DNA of 7,624 nt from Deltaproteobacteria bacterium. GTDB taxonomy: Bacteria; Desulfobacterota; Binatia; UBA9968. Location: contig JACPFH010000476.1 of NCBI GenBank assembly GCA_016183075.1, forward strand, positions 1-7,624, written 5' to 3'. Position numbers and translations under genes: made by a program. Below, in pieces: positions 1-5,159 of this stretch. Below the pieces are notes generated by a model. The model was not told the DNA's origin. It worked only from the letters and a program-made list of their open reading frames with translations, and searched no databases. Position 1 is the stretch's first letter. The number at the start of each line of letters is the position of its first letter.

Positions 1-283
1 CTGGTAGAGAGCGGGCCTCCTCAATATCTTCCCAGGTCAGGGGTTCAACCAGAAACGATCCCGACTCTTCCACACGCGCCTTCCACTCAGCGAACGACAG
101 ATTTGAGCGTACTTTGCCGCTTTCTAACAACAGCGCGAGTTCAAAAAAGCATACGGTAGGAATATAGATAGTTGCCCGTCTCCTCTCGGCCTGCGTGAAT
201 GCCCTAAGCGCTTTCCGCCCAAGCTTTTTGACTTGCCCGATGGCATAAATGACAAAGGGGTGGGTGTCTGTGACGTAAATCAT
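1..283 (-). CDS. PIN-domain toxin (VapC-like ribonuclease), C-terminus cut by window edge
   Basis: Translating the minus strand from the ATG at 283 gives an open frame of 94 residues that runs off the left end. It begins MIYVTDTHPFVIYA, the usual PIN-domain start in which the Asp of the first beta strand (D6) is a metal ligand, and a second acidic position follows at E48 in FFELALLLESG. The later conserved Asp pair lies outside the window, so catalytic completeness cannot be judged. PIN toxins of type II modules are metal-dependent RNases that cleave tRNA, rRNA or mRNA in the cytoplasm when their antitoxin is degraded. The ATG overlaps the stop codon of the upstream Phd-type antitoxin (ATGA, 280-283), which indicates translational coupling and supports the start. 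Family membership is clear; the RNA target is unknown. Confidence 0.88.
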   Translation of the reverse strand, partial: MIYVTDTHPFVIYAIGQVKKLGRKALRAFTQAERRRATIYIPTVCFFELALLLESGKVRSNLSFAEWKARVEESGSFLVEPLTWEDIEEARSLP

Positions 284-615
284 TCGCGCGCCAACTCGCG
301 CGCTAGCTCAGCAGATGATCGGTGAATGGACTCAGCCCACATGGCCCGAATCTTGCGCATTTCCTCCATGAGTTCCTCTGGAGAGCAACACAACTCCAGC
401 GATCCCTCCAACTTGAAGCGCATGGTTTTCCGACCGGTGCGTTCAAAGGCCCGTGCTTTCCTGGACAGCTCCTGATATTCCTGTGTGCCAATGAGAGTTG
501 CACGCTCTCTGCCATGCTGAGTAATCATGACCCTGGATCCACCTCGGCTCACTCCAGCAATCAAGCGGCTAAACTGCTTTCTGGCTTCACTCACACTGAG
601 TCTCTTTTCTGCCAC
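280..615 (-). CDS. Phd/YefM-family antitoxin
   Basis: This is the antitoxin of a type II module. It would bind and neutralise the adjacent PIN toxin and repress its own operon. Residues 1-45 have the Phd/YefM pattern: KRLSVSEARKQFSRLIAGV, then VMITQHGRERATLIG, corresponding to the DNA-binding and dimerisation fold. The charged C-terminal half is probably the toxin-binding tail and ends in a repeated ELARELARE. At 111 aa it is longer than many Phd proteins (about 80 aa). The frame is open back to a TTG at 642, but the promoter predicts a transcript starting near 638, and AGGGGG at 626-621 lies five bases before the GTG at 615. I therefore use GTG 615; TTG 618 is an alternative. It overlaps the toxin by four bases. 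Confidence 0.87.
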   Translation of the reverse strand: MAEKRLSVSEARKQFSRLIAGVSRGGSRVMITQHGRERATLIGTQEYQELSRKARAFERTGRKTMRFKLEGSLELCCSPEELMEEMRKIRAMWAESIHRSSAELARELARE

Positions 616-632
616 CAAGTCCCCCTCAGCTA

Positions 633-644
633 TTTTGTACAAAA
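633..644. promoter_or_regulatory. Palindromic operator candidate with TGTACA core
   Basis: TTTTGTACAAAA is a perfect 12-bp palindrome covering the predicted transcription start of the toxin-antitoxin operon. Its core, TGTACA (636-641), is the hexamer known from operators of the YefM-YoeB module, and the antitoxin encoded here belongs to the same Phd/YefM family. Autorepression through this site is inferred. Confidence 0.6.
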
Positions 645-673
645 ATTATGTAACAATTGTGCAACGGTGTCAA
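645..673 (-). promoter_or_regulatory. Sigma70-type promoter of the Phd/PIN operon
   Basis: On the minus strand a perfect -35 TTGACA (673-668) is separated by exactly 17 bp from CATAAT (650-645), five of six matches to the -10 consensus. The predicted transcription start is near 638, which excludes the TTG at 642 as the antitoxin start. Confidence 0.75.
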
Positions 674-683
674 GAATAGGTCA

Positions 684-698
684 AGATAGCTGCTATCT
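684..698. repeat. 15-bp inverted repeat upstream of the Phd/PIN promoter
   Basis: AGATAGC-T-GCTATCT has 7-bp perfect arms and a single central base. It lies about 10 bp upstream of the -35 box of the toxin-antitoxin promoter and about 45 bp beyond the gshA stop codon. No T-tract follows on either strand, so it is a weak terminator candidate and could instead bind a regulator. Confidence 0.4.
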
Positions 699-741
699 GC
701 AGACGGGACGCTCGGTGAAAGAGCTGATGAGACGCGGCGGC

Positions 742-2085
742 TTACGATAATTTGTAGGCGCTGTAATCGATGAGTTTCCTGATATCTTGCTCCAGCTCCC
801 CTTCCCATTTCTCCACGACAATGTCTGCCGGACATTTCCCCTGAGACAGCAGATCCTTGAGAGGTCTCAAGTAGATTGTTTCATCTTCCAAGTTCTCATT
901 GAGCGCTGCTTGGCGGCGCAGTCCCTCCCAGGCGATCTGAATGAGCTCTTTGGCAAGATCGGCGAGCGAGAAGCGGCGGATGCGCGCCGCCAGGGCATGG
1001 CGGTGGGAGTCATGGTAAAGCTCCATCCGCTCATCCCAGCTCCACCCCTTGACGAGATCCCAGGCTGCCTGGAGACAGTCGGAGTCATAGAGCACTCCTT
1101 TGATGAGGGCAGGCATCGCCAGCATCAGCTCGGGCGGCTGGCTGTCTGCCGACCGAATCTCCATGTAACTTTTGAGACGCACTTCCGGAAAAAGCGTGGT
1201 GAGATGAAGCACCCAGTCCTCCATCATCGGGTAGTGGCCTTTGTGCCCGTGCGTGAGGAAGTGACGAAACGGGATCCCGGTAAAATCGATATACTCGCCG
1301 TTCCGCATGATGAAATACATCGGCACATCCAGCGCATACTCCACATAATGGGCGAAACACACACCGGGAGAGAAGGCAAAAGGCAGCATGCCGCAGCGGC
1401 TCTTATCGGTATCGGTCCAGATGTGACCGCGAAAACTCTTGTAGCCGTTCAAATGGCCTGCGGAGATCGGGGAATTGGCAAAGATCGCATAGATCAGGGG
1501 CGTAAGCCCCATCGCGGTACGGAATTTCGCCATCGCATCCTGCTCATCGCTGAAATCGATGTTGGCCTGCACCGTGGCGGTCTGCTTCATCATCCGCTGG
1601 CCCAGCGTTCCCACCTTCTCCATATACGGCCCCATGATCCGGTAGCGCCGTTTCGGCACCCATTCGATCTCCCCCGGGTCGCTCACGGGCTGCATCCCCA
1701 GGCCGAGAAATGCCACGTCCATCCCCCGGGCTACATCCAGGATTTCGCGAATGTGCTGGGTAAACTCCGCGTTCGTGCAATGTATGCTCTCGCAGGGCTC
1801 GCCGCTAAGCTCGAGTTGACCGCCCGGCTCCAGGTGAATCTCAGCCTTCCCTCGGGCGAGCGCGATTACGTATCCGTCCTCTTCCTTGGGCTCCCACTGG
1901 TACTCTTCGACCAGCGCCCTGAGGATCGCCGCAACCCCCGCGGGCCCGTGGTAAGGGATCGCCTTCGCGCTTTGGCGCTTGATCGCCACCTTTTCATACT
2001 CGGTTCCCACCCGCCACTCCCGGCGCGGCTTTCCCGAGGTATGAAAGAAGGCCTCCAGCTCTTCCGTTTTACTGATGATGGACAT
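742..2085 (-). CDS. gshA: Glutamate-cysteine ligase, plant-type (GCS2 family)
   Basis: This cytoplasmic enzyme makes gamma-glutamylcysteine from glutamate, cysteine and ATP, the first step of glutathione synthesis. The 447-aa length matches the plant/alphaproteobacterial class. Visible family features are WRVGTEYEK (24-32, with the metal-binding glutamates), the glycine-rich LEPGGQLELSG (85-95), MMKQTATVQANIDFSDE (165-181, close to the plant MxxxxxTVQxNxDF block), HIWTDTDKSRCG (221-232) and SYMEIRSAD (306-314). The ATG at 2085 lies inside the 3' end of mtnA, giving a 17-bp overlap and likely translational coupling; a weak GGAA precedes it. No glutathione synthetase is in the window, so the final product may be gamma-glutamylcysteine or glutathione made with a distant gshB. 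The actinobacterial EgtA relative is an alternative, but the plant-type blocks fit better. Confidence 0.9.
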   Translation of the reverse strand: MSIISKTEELEAFFHTSGKPRREWRVGTEYEKVAIKRQSAKAIPYHGPAGVAAILRALVEEYQWEPKEEDGYVIALARGKAEIHLEPGGQLELSGEPCESIHCTNAEFTQHIREILDVARGMDVAFLGLGMQPVSDPGEIEWVPKRRYRIMGPYMEKVGTLGQRMMKQTATVQANIDFSDEQDAMAKFRTAMGLTPLIYAIFANSPISAGHLNGYKSFRGHIWTDTDKSRCGMLPFAFSPGVCFAHYVEYALDVPMYFIMRNGEYIDFTGIPFRHFLTHGHKGHYPMMEDWVLHLTTLFPEVRLKSYMEIRSADSQPPELMLAMPALIKGVLYDSDCLQAAWDLVKGWSWDERMELYHDSHRHALAARIRRFSLADLAKELIQIAWEGLRRQAALNENLEDETIYLRPLKDLLSQGKCPADIVVEKWEGELEQDIRKLIDYSAYKLS

Positions 2086-3103
2086 AGTTCCGGATATTGT
2101 GCTGGAACGGCGGCGTGATCACCCCTTTCTCGGTGATGATAGCCGAGATCAGCTCGTGCTGGGTAATATCGAACGCCGGGTTCACGATCCGCACTCCCCG
2201 AGGGGCGATCGCCCGGTTAAAGATGTGGGAGACCTCGCGCGGGTTTCGCTGCTCTATGGGAATCTCCGAACCCGAAGGACAGTTCAAATCGATCGAGGAG
2301 GTAGGCGCTGCCACGTAGAAGGGAATATGATGCCGCTCGGCCAGCACTGCGATCCCGTACGTGCCGATCTTGTTGGCGACGTCTCCGTTCGCCGCGATTC
2401 GATCGGCGCCGACGATCACGGCATCGACCTTGCCCTTTTGCATGACATAACCGACCATGTTGTCCGTGAGCAGCGTCACCGGAATCTTGTCTTTTCCGAG
2501 CTCCCAGGCGGTGAGCCGCGCCCCTTGGAGAAAAGGGCGGGTTTCATTGACCAGGACCTCCACGTTTCTGCCCGTTTCCTTCATCGCGCGCACGACCCCG
2601 AGCGCGGTGCCGTAACCGGCGGTCGCCAGCGCCCCGGCATTGCAATGGGTGAGCACCCGGGACGCGTTACGGACAAACCGGGCGCCGATCTTCCCAAGCT
2701 CGCGATTCGCCGCGATGTCTTCTTCATAAATCTTCAGCGCCTCGTCCTTGAGCCGCCGCTTGACCGCGTCGATACCCTGGCTGCGATGCTCCGAATATAC
2801 CCTGCGCATCCGCTCGAGCGCCCAGAACAGATTGACAGCCGTAGGGCGCGTTTTCTGCAGCGTCCCAAAGATGCGCTCGATTTCCCGATCGAAGTTTTTC
2901 CCCCTCACCCACAACGCCCCCAGCGCCACACCCATCGCCGCCGCGACGCCGATGGCCGGCGCGCCGCGAATCACCATGTCGCGAATCGCCTGCGCCACCC
3001 CGGTGTAATCCCTGTACTTGCGGTAGATTTCCCGTGCGGGCAGCAACCGCTGATCCAGCATGATCACGCGATTGTTCTTCCACTGGATGGTCCGCACCGC
3101 CAT
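2069..3103 (-). CDS. mtnA: Methylthioribose-1-phosphate isomerase
   Basis: MtnA converts 5-methylthioribose-1-phosphate to 5-methylthioribulose-1-phosphate in the methionine salvage pathway, which recycles the methylthio group left by polyamine or related synthesis from S-adenosylmethionine. The 344-aa length is normal. Visible signatures are MVIRGAPAIGVAAAMG (43-58), LTHCNAGALAT (151-161) with catalytic Cys154, VNETRP (185-190), VGADRIAANGDVANKIGT (231-248) with catalytic Asp234, and AAPTSSID (265-272). These correspond to Cys160 and Asp240 of the Bacillus subtilis enzyme. It is first in an operon with gshA, overlapping it by 17 bp. No other salvage gene (mtnK, mtnP, mtnB-D) is visible. The predicted leader is only about 25 nt, too short for a SAM riboswitch. 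The related ribose-1,5-bisphosphate isomerases are less likely given the full MtnA signature. Confidence 0.96.
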   Translation of the reverse strand: MAVRTIQWKNNRVIMLDQRLLPAREIYRKYRDYTGVAQAIRDMVIRGAPAIGVAAAMGVALGALWVRGKNFDREIERIFGTLQKTRPTAVNLFWALERMRRVYSEHRSQGIDAVKRRLKDEALKIYEEDIAANRELGKIGARFVRNASRVLTHCNAGALATAGYGTALGVVRAMKETGRNVEVLVNETRPFLQGARLTAWELGKDKIPVTLLTDNMVGYVMQKGKVDAVIVGADRIAANGDVANKIGTYGIAVLAERHHIPFYVAAPTSSIDLNCPSGSEIPIEQRNPREVSHIFNRAIAPRGVRIVNPAFDITQHELISAIITEKGVITPPFQHNIRNYVHHQ

Positions 3104-3115
3104 GGGAAATTTCCC
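3104..3115. promoter_or_regulatory. 12-bp perfect palindrome abutting the mtnA start codon
   Basis: GGGAAATTTCCC is its own reverse complement and ends directly at the mtnA ATG (3103). Its GGGA on the minus strand, 8 bases from the ATG, is the best ribosome-binding-site candidate for mtnA. The same bases overlap the -35 of the candidate plus-strand promoter. It could be an operator or could control access to the ribosome-binding site; either role is inferred. Confidence 0.45.
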
Positions 3116-3139
3116 AATTCAAAAAGCGTGGAGTATATT
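3111..3139 (+). promoter_or_regulatory. Candidate divergent promoter for the small membrane protein gene
   Basis: On the plus strand, TTCCCA (3111-3116, four of six) is 17 bp from TATATT (3134-3139, five of six). The -10 shares its bases with the -10 of the mtnA promoter on the other strand. The predicted start near 3146 precedes GAGGGGG at 3151-3157, a possible ribosome-binding site for the TTG at 3169. Confidence 0.35.
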
Positions 3140-3163
3140 AGGGGGAAGTAGAGGGGGCGTCAA
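3135..3163 (-). promoter_or_regulatory. Candidate mtnA-gshA promoter
   Basis: On the minus strand, TTGACG (3163-3158, five of six) is spaced 17 bp from TAATAT (3140-3135, four of six). An alternative -10, TATACT, lies three bases downstream. The predicted start near 3128 gives a leader of about 25 nt for mtnA. Confidence 0.5.
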
Positions 3164-3168
3164 GGGCT

Positions 3169-3414
3169 TTGGATTTCGCGACCGTTTTCGGCTACGTCTC
3201 CGGCCTCGCCTTCATCAAGCCGGATCTCGATGGCGCAACGCTGATACGCACGGCTGTGCTCGTTCATGCGCTCGACGCGGTACTTTGCCGCGTCATCGCG
3301 GCTCATAGCGGCCGCGGCAGATTGCGCTGGACGGTCGCGGGCTTCATCCTCGGCATCTGGGCCCTCGGCGCGCTCTTCTTACTCCCTGCAAAAAGGGGAA
3401 GCGGTAGGGGCTGA
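3169..3414 (+). CDS. Small predicted membrane protein, function unknown
   Basis: I do not recognise a named family. The frame encodes up to 81 aa with GC-rich third positions typical of coding sequence here. The C-terminal part has a clear hydrophobic segment at about 54-73 (WTVAGFILGIWALGALFLLP), followed by a basic tail (AKRGSGRG); a basic stretch (HSGRGRLR) precedes it. A weaker hydrophobic run is at 4-16. One membrane helix is likely, with little outside the bilayer. The start is uncertain: TTG 3169 has GAGGGGG 11 bases upstream and a closer AAGGG only 2 bases away, while GTG 3256 would give a 52-aa protein that keeps the helix but lacks a visible ribosome-binding site. It diverges from mtnA and converges on acpS with a 15-bp gap. 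Confidence 0.55.
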   Translation: MDFATVFGYVSGLAFIKPDLDGATLIRTAVLVHALDAVLCRVIAAHSGRGRLRWTVAGFILGIWALGALFLLPAKRGSGRG

Positions 3415-3429
3415 GCGCGCCCCCCCGTC

Positions 3430-3813
3430 CTACTCCGCGATCAGGTAGGCCATGGCAAAGCCTTTGGTGTGGGTGATCGAGATCGAAAGCTGTTTGATGC
3501 CGAGCTTCCGGGCCAGGTCGGCGGTCCTATTTCTGAGCCTCACTTCCGGCTTGCCACCGGGACCCGGTAGGATCTCGATATCGAGCCAAGTAACCTCCGA
3601 ACTCCATCCTCTCCCGAGCGCCTTCATCACCGCTTCCTTAGCGGCAAAGCGGCCGGCGTAGCTCTGGTATTTTCCCTGGCGTTTCCCCTCGCAGTATTCG
3701 ATTTCTTTCTCCGTAAAGACGCGGCTTCGAAACCTATCGCCGCTTTTCGGGTTTTCCAAGGCGCTCTTTACCCGCGCCACCTCGACCAGATCAACGCCCA
3801 CGCCGGCAATCAT
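3430..3813 (-). CDS. acpS: Holo-[acyl-carrier-protein] synthase
   Basis: AcpS transfers the 4'-phosphopantetheine arm of coenzyme A to a serine of acyl carrier protein, making the active carrier for fatty-acid synthesis in the cytoplasm. The 127-aa length is typical for this trimeric family. Visible motifs are MIAGVGVDLVEVARV (1-15) with Mg-binding Asp8, RVFTEKEIEYC (31-41), the signature GRFAAKEAVMKALGRGW (54-70) with Mg-binding Glu60, and LSISITHTKGFAMAYLIAE at the end, matching the usual LSxSHT block with one extra residue before HT. The first codon is ATG 3813; no Shine-Dalgarno precedes it, and the promoter predicted upstream would start transcription at about that ATG. It stands alone, not with pdxJ as in many Proteobacteria, divergent from the binding-protein gene and convergent with the small membrane protein gene. 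Confidence 0.95.
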   Translation of the reverse strand: MIAGVGVDLVEVARVKSALENPKSGDRFRSRVFTEKEIEYCEGKRQGKYQSYAGRFAAKEAVMKALGRGWSSEVTWLDIEILPGPGGKPEVRLRNRTADLARKLGIKQLSISITHTKGFAMAYLIAE

Positions 3814-3819
3814 GGATTT

Positions 3820-3849
3820 AAGTTAGCCGCCCGCAGACGCCGGTGTCAA
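3820..3849 (-). promoter_or_regulatory. acpS: Candidate acpS promoter giving a leaderless transcript
   Basis: On the minus strand, a perfect TTGACA (3849-3844) is followed after 18 bp by TAACTT (3825-3820), which keeps only the TANNNT frame of the -10. The ATG begins six bases after this -10, so the transcript would start at or near the start codon. This agrees with the missing ribosome-binding site. Confidence 0.4.
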
Positions 3850-3880
3850 TGGGAGCCGCGTAGCGTTGCCGGCGAGGATC

Positions 3881-3889
3881 TGCTAACAT
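3881..3889 (+). promoter_or_regulatory. Candidate extended -10 promoter for the binding-protein gene
   Basis: TGCTAACAT contains the extended TGn element plus TAACAT (four of six). No good -35 lies 16-18 bp upstream. The predicted start near 3896 would leave the ribosome-binding site just inside the transcript. Confidence 0.33.
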
Positions 3890-3900
3890 AAACCGGCTTG

Positions 3901-3907
3901 AGGAGGG
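3901..3907 (+). promoter_or_regulatory. Strong ribosome-binding site that fixes the start at 3916
   Basis: AGGAGGG lies eight bases before ATG 3916. The same frame is open from a TTG at 3898, but that codon precedes the ribosome-binding site, so the ATG is preferred. Confidence 0.8.
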
Positions 3908-3915
3908 ATCATCCG

Positions 3916-5097
3916 ATGCGGCGACGAATCCTAACCATCTTGGCGCTTCTCTTGGCGCCTGTTTTCGCCGTCTGCTTGCCGCCTGCGGACGCTTCAGCGC
4001 AAAAAGGGACGATCAAGATCGCCACTCAGACCCCCCTCTCGGGGGAGCAAGCGGCTATAGGGGAGCATATCAAGCTCGGCGCCCAACTCGCGGTCGAGGA
4101 GAAGGTCAAGAGCTTTCGCCAGCTCGGCTTCGAGCTGGTCTTTGTGCCCTACGATGATCAGGCCAAGCCGGAGGTTGGCGTCGCCAATGCGCGGGGCATC
4201 GTGGCGGACTCGGATATCCTACTCATTGTCGGCCATTGGAACTCCGGTGTCGCCCTGCCTTCCTCGGAAATCTACAAAGACGCCATGCTCCCCATGATCT
4301 CGCCAGCCAATACCCATCCCCTGATCACCGACAGGGGATATCCCAATGTCAATCGGGTTTGCGGCCGTGACGATATCCAAGGCCCGGTAGGCGCCGGGTT
4401 TGTGGCCCAGGACCTCAATCTGAAATCGGTCTACATCATTCACAACAAGACCTTTTACGGCCAGGGCATCGCCGATACGTTTCGGGACGAGGCGAAAAAG
4501 CGCGGGCTCAAGGTCTTGGGGTATGAGGGGACCGAAGAGAAGGCGAATTTCGGACCCATGATCATCCCGGTGCGGGCGAAAAACCCGGACCTCGTCTATT
4601 TCGGAGGGGAGTACCCGCAGGGGGGACTCCTGCTGCGCCAGATGCGGGAAAAAGGCGTTAAAGCCCTGTTTATGGGCCCCGACGGGATCGACTCCTCGGA
4701 GATGGTCAAGATCGCGGGGGATGCCGCGGTCGGGAGCTACTATACGACGGTAGCCGCGCCCGCGGCCTCCGGCGAATTTGCCAAGAAATTTAAGCAGCGC
4801 TTTAGGAAAGACGTCGAAGCGTGGGCCATGTACGGCTATGATGCGGCGGCAGTGGGTCTTAAGGCGATCGAAGACGCAATCAAAGAGCACGGAGGGAAGA
4901 GGCCCGCCCGGGCGCAAGTCGCCGCGGCGATCCGCAAGATCAAAGGGTTCAAGGGAGTGACGGCATCGATTACCTTCAACGACAAAGGCGATCCCGTAAA
5001 GGCAAAGTACTTTGTGCTCAAATTCGAAAAGCGGCAATATCCGGGAAAAGTGGTCAAGGTTATCGAGCAAGAGGCGCCCGGGGCAAAAAAGTCCTAA
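3916..5097 (+). CDS. Periplasmic branched-chain amino acid-type ABC substrate-binding protein (LivJ/LivK family)
   Basis: This is an exported type I periplasmic binding protein that would capture an amino acid or similar small solute for an ABC importer. The 393-aa precursor has a signal peptide: MRRR, a hydrophobic core (5-21), and a probable type I cleavage site after Ala28 (ASA, then QKG). Cys20 follows FAV, not a lipobox. Family features in order are IATQTPLSGEQAAIGEHIKLG (35-55), PYDDQAKPEVGVANAR (78-93), GHWNSGVALPSSEIY then MLPMISPANT (106-133, equivalent to the ligand-binding loop GHxxSxxxxPASxIY of LivJ), RDDIQGPVGAGFV (151-163) and IIHNKTFYGQGIADTF (174-189). No permease or ATPase gene lies nearby, so it is an orphan here. 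Ddl follows 62 bp downstream on the same strand with no terminator visible. Substrate is unassigned; aromatic or urea-type ligands are possible. Confidence 0.92.
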   Translation: MRRRILTILALLLAPVFAVCLPPADASAQKGTIKIATQTPLSGEQAAIGEHIKLGAQLAVEEKVKSFRQLGFELVFVPYDDQAKPEVGVANARGIVADSDILLIVGHWNSGVALPSSEIYKDAMLPMISPANTHPLITDRGYPNVNRVCGRDDIQGPVGAGFVAQDLNLKSVYIIHNKTFYGQGIADTFRDEAKKRGLKVLGYEGTEEKANFGPMIIPVRAKNPDLVYFGGEYPQGGLLLRQMREKGVKALFMGPDGIDSSEMVKIAGDAAVGSYYTTVAAPAASGEFAKKFKQRFRKDVEAWAMYGYDAAAVGLKAIEDAIKEHGGKRPARAQVAAAIRKIKGFKGVTASITFNDKGDPVKAKYFVLKFEKRQYPGKVVKVIEQEAPGAKKS

Positions 5098-5159
5098 ACC
5101 CCTCTCTCAAGCCAGCCCGTGAATCTACCCACCTTCAGCCTACTCTCGCAGCAGGCCCG

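Noticed and set aside
616..642. TTG 642 as the antitoxin start
   Set aside because: The predicted transcript begins near 638, after this codon, and AGGGGG is correctly placed for GTG 615.
322..750. Plus-strand open frame opposite the Phd antitoxin
   Set aside because: It crosses the antitoxin gene and its promoter; the opposite strand has a consistent promoter, ribosome-binding site and overlap with the toxin.
787..2118. Long plus-strand open frame of 443 codons
   Set aside because: It is antisense to the well-supported gshA gene, its translation is rich in His, Arg and Pro with no recognisable domain, and it arises from GC-rich third positions of the real gene.
3104..3135. SAM riboswitch controlling mtnA
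   Set aside because: The predicted leader is about 25 nt and no S-box-like structure or terminator is visible.
2075..3151. Plus-strand open frame of 358 codons
   Set aside because: It lies opposite mtnA, which has complete catalytic motifs. The translation shows no domain.
3898..3915. TTG 3898 as the binding-protein start
   Set aside because: The strong AGGAGGG lies downstream of it, eight bases before ATG 3916, and the shorter start gives a normal signal peptide.
3916..3999. Lipoprotein signal at Cys20 of the binding protein
   Set aside because: The residues before the cysteine (FAV) do not fit a lipobox; ASA followed by QK is a better type I cleavage site.
4219..5070. Minus-strand open frame of 283 codons
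   Set aside because: It is the complement of the binding-protein gene and has no recognisable family features.
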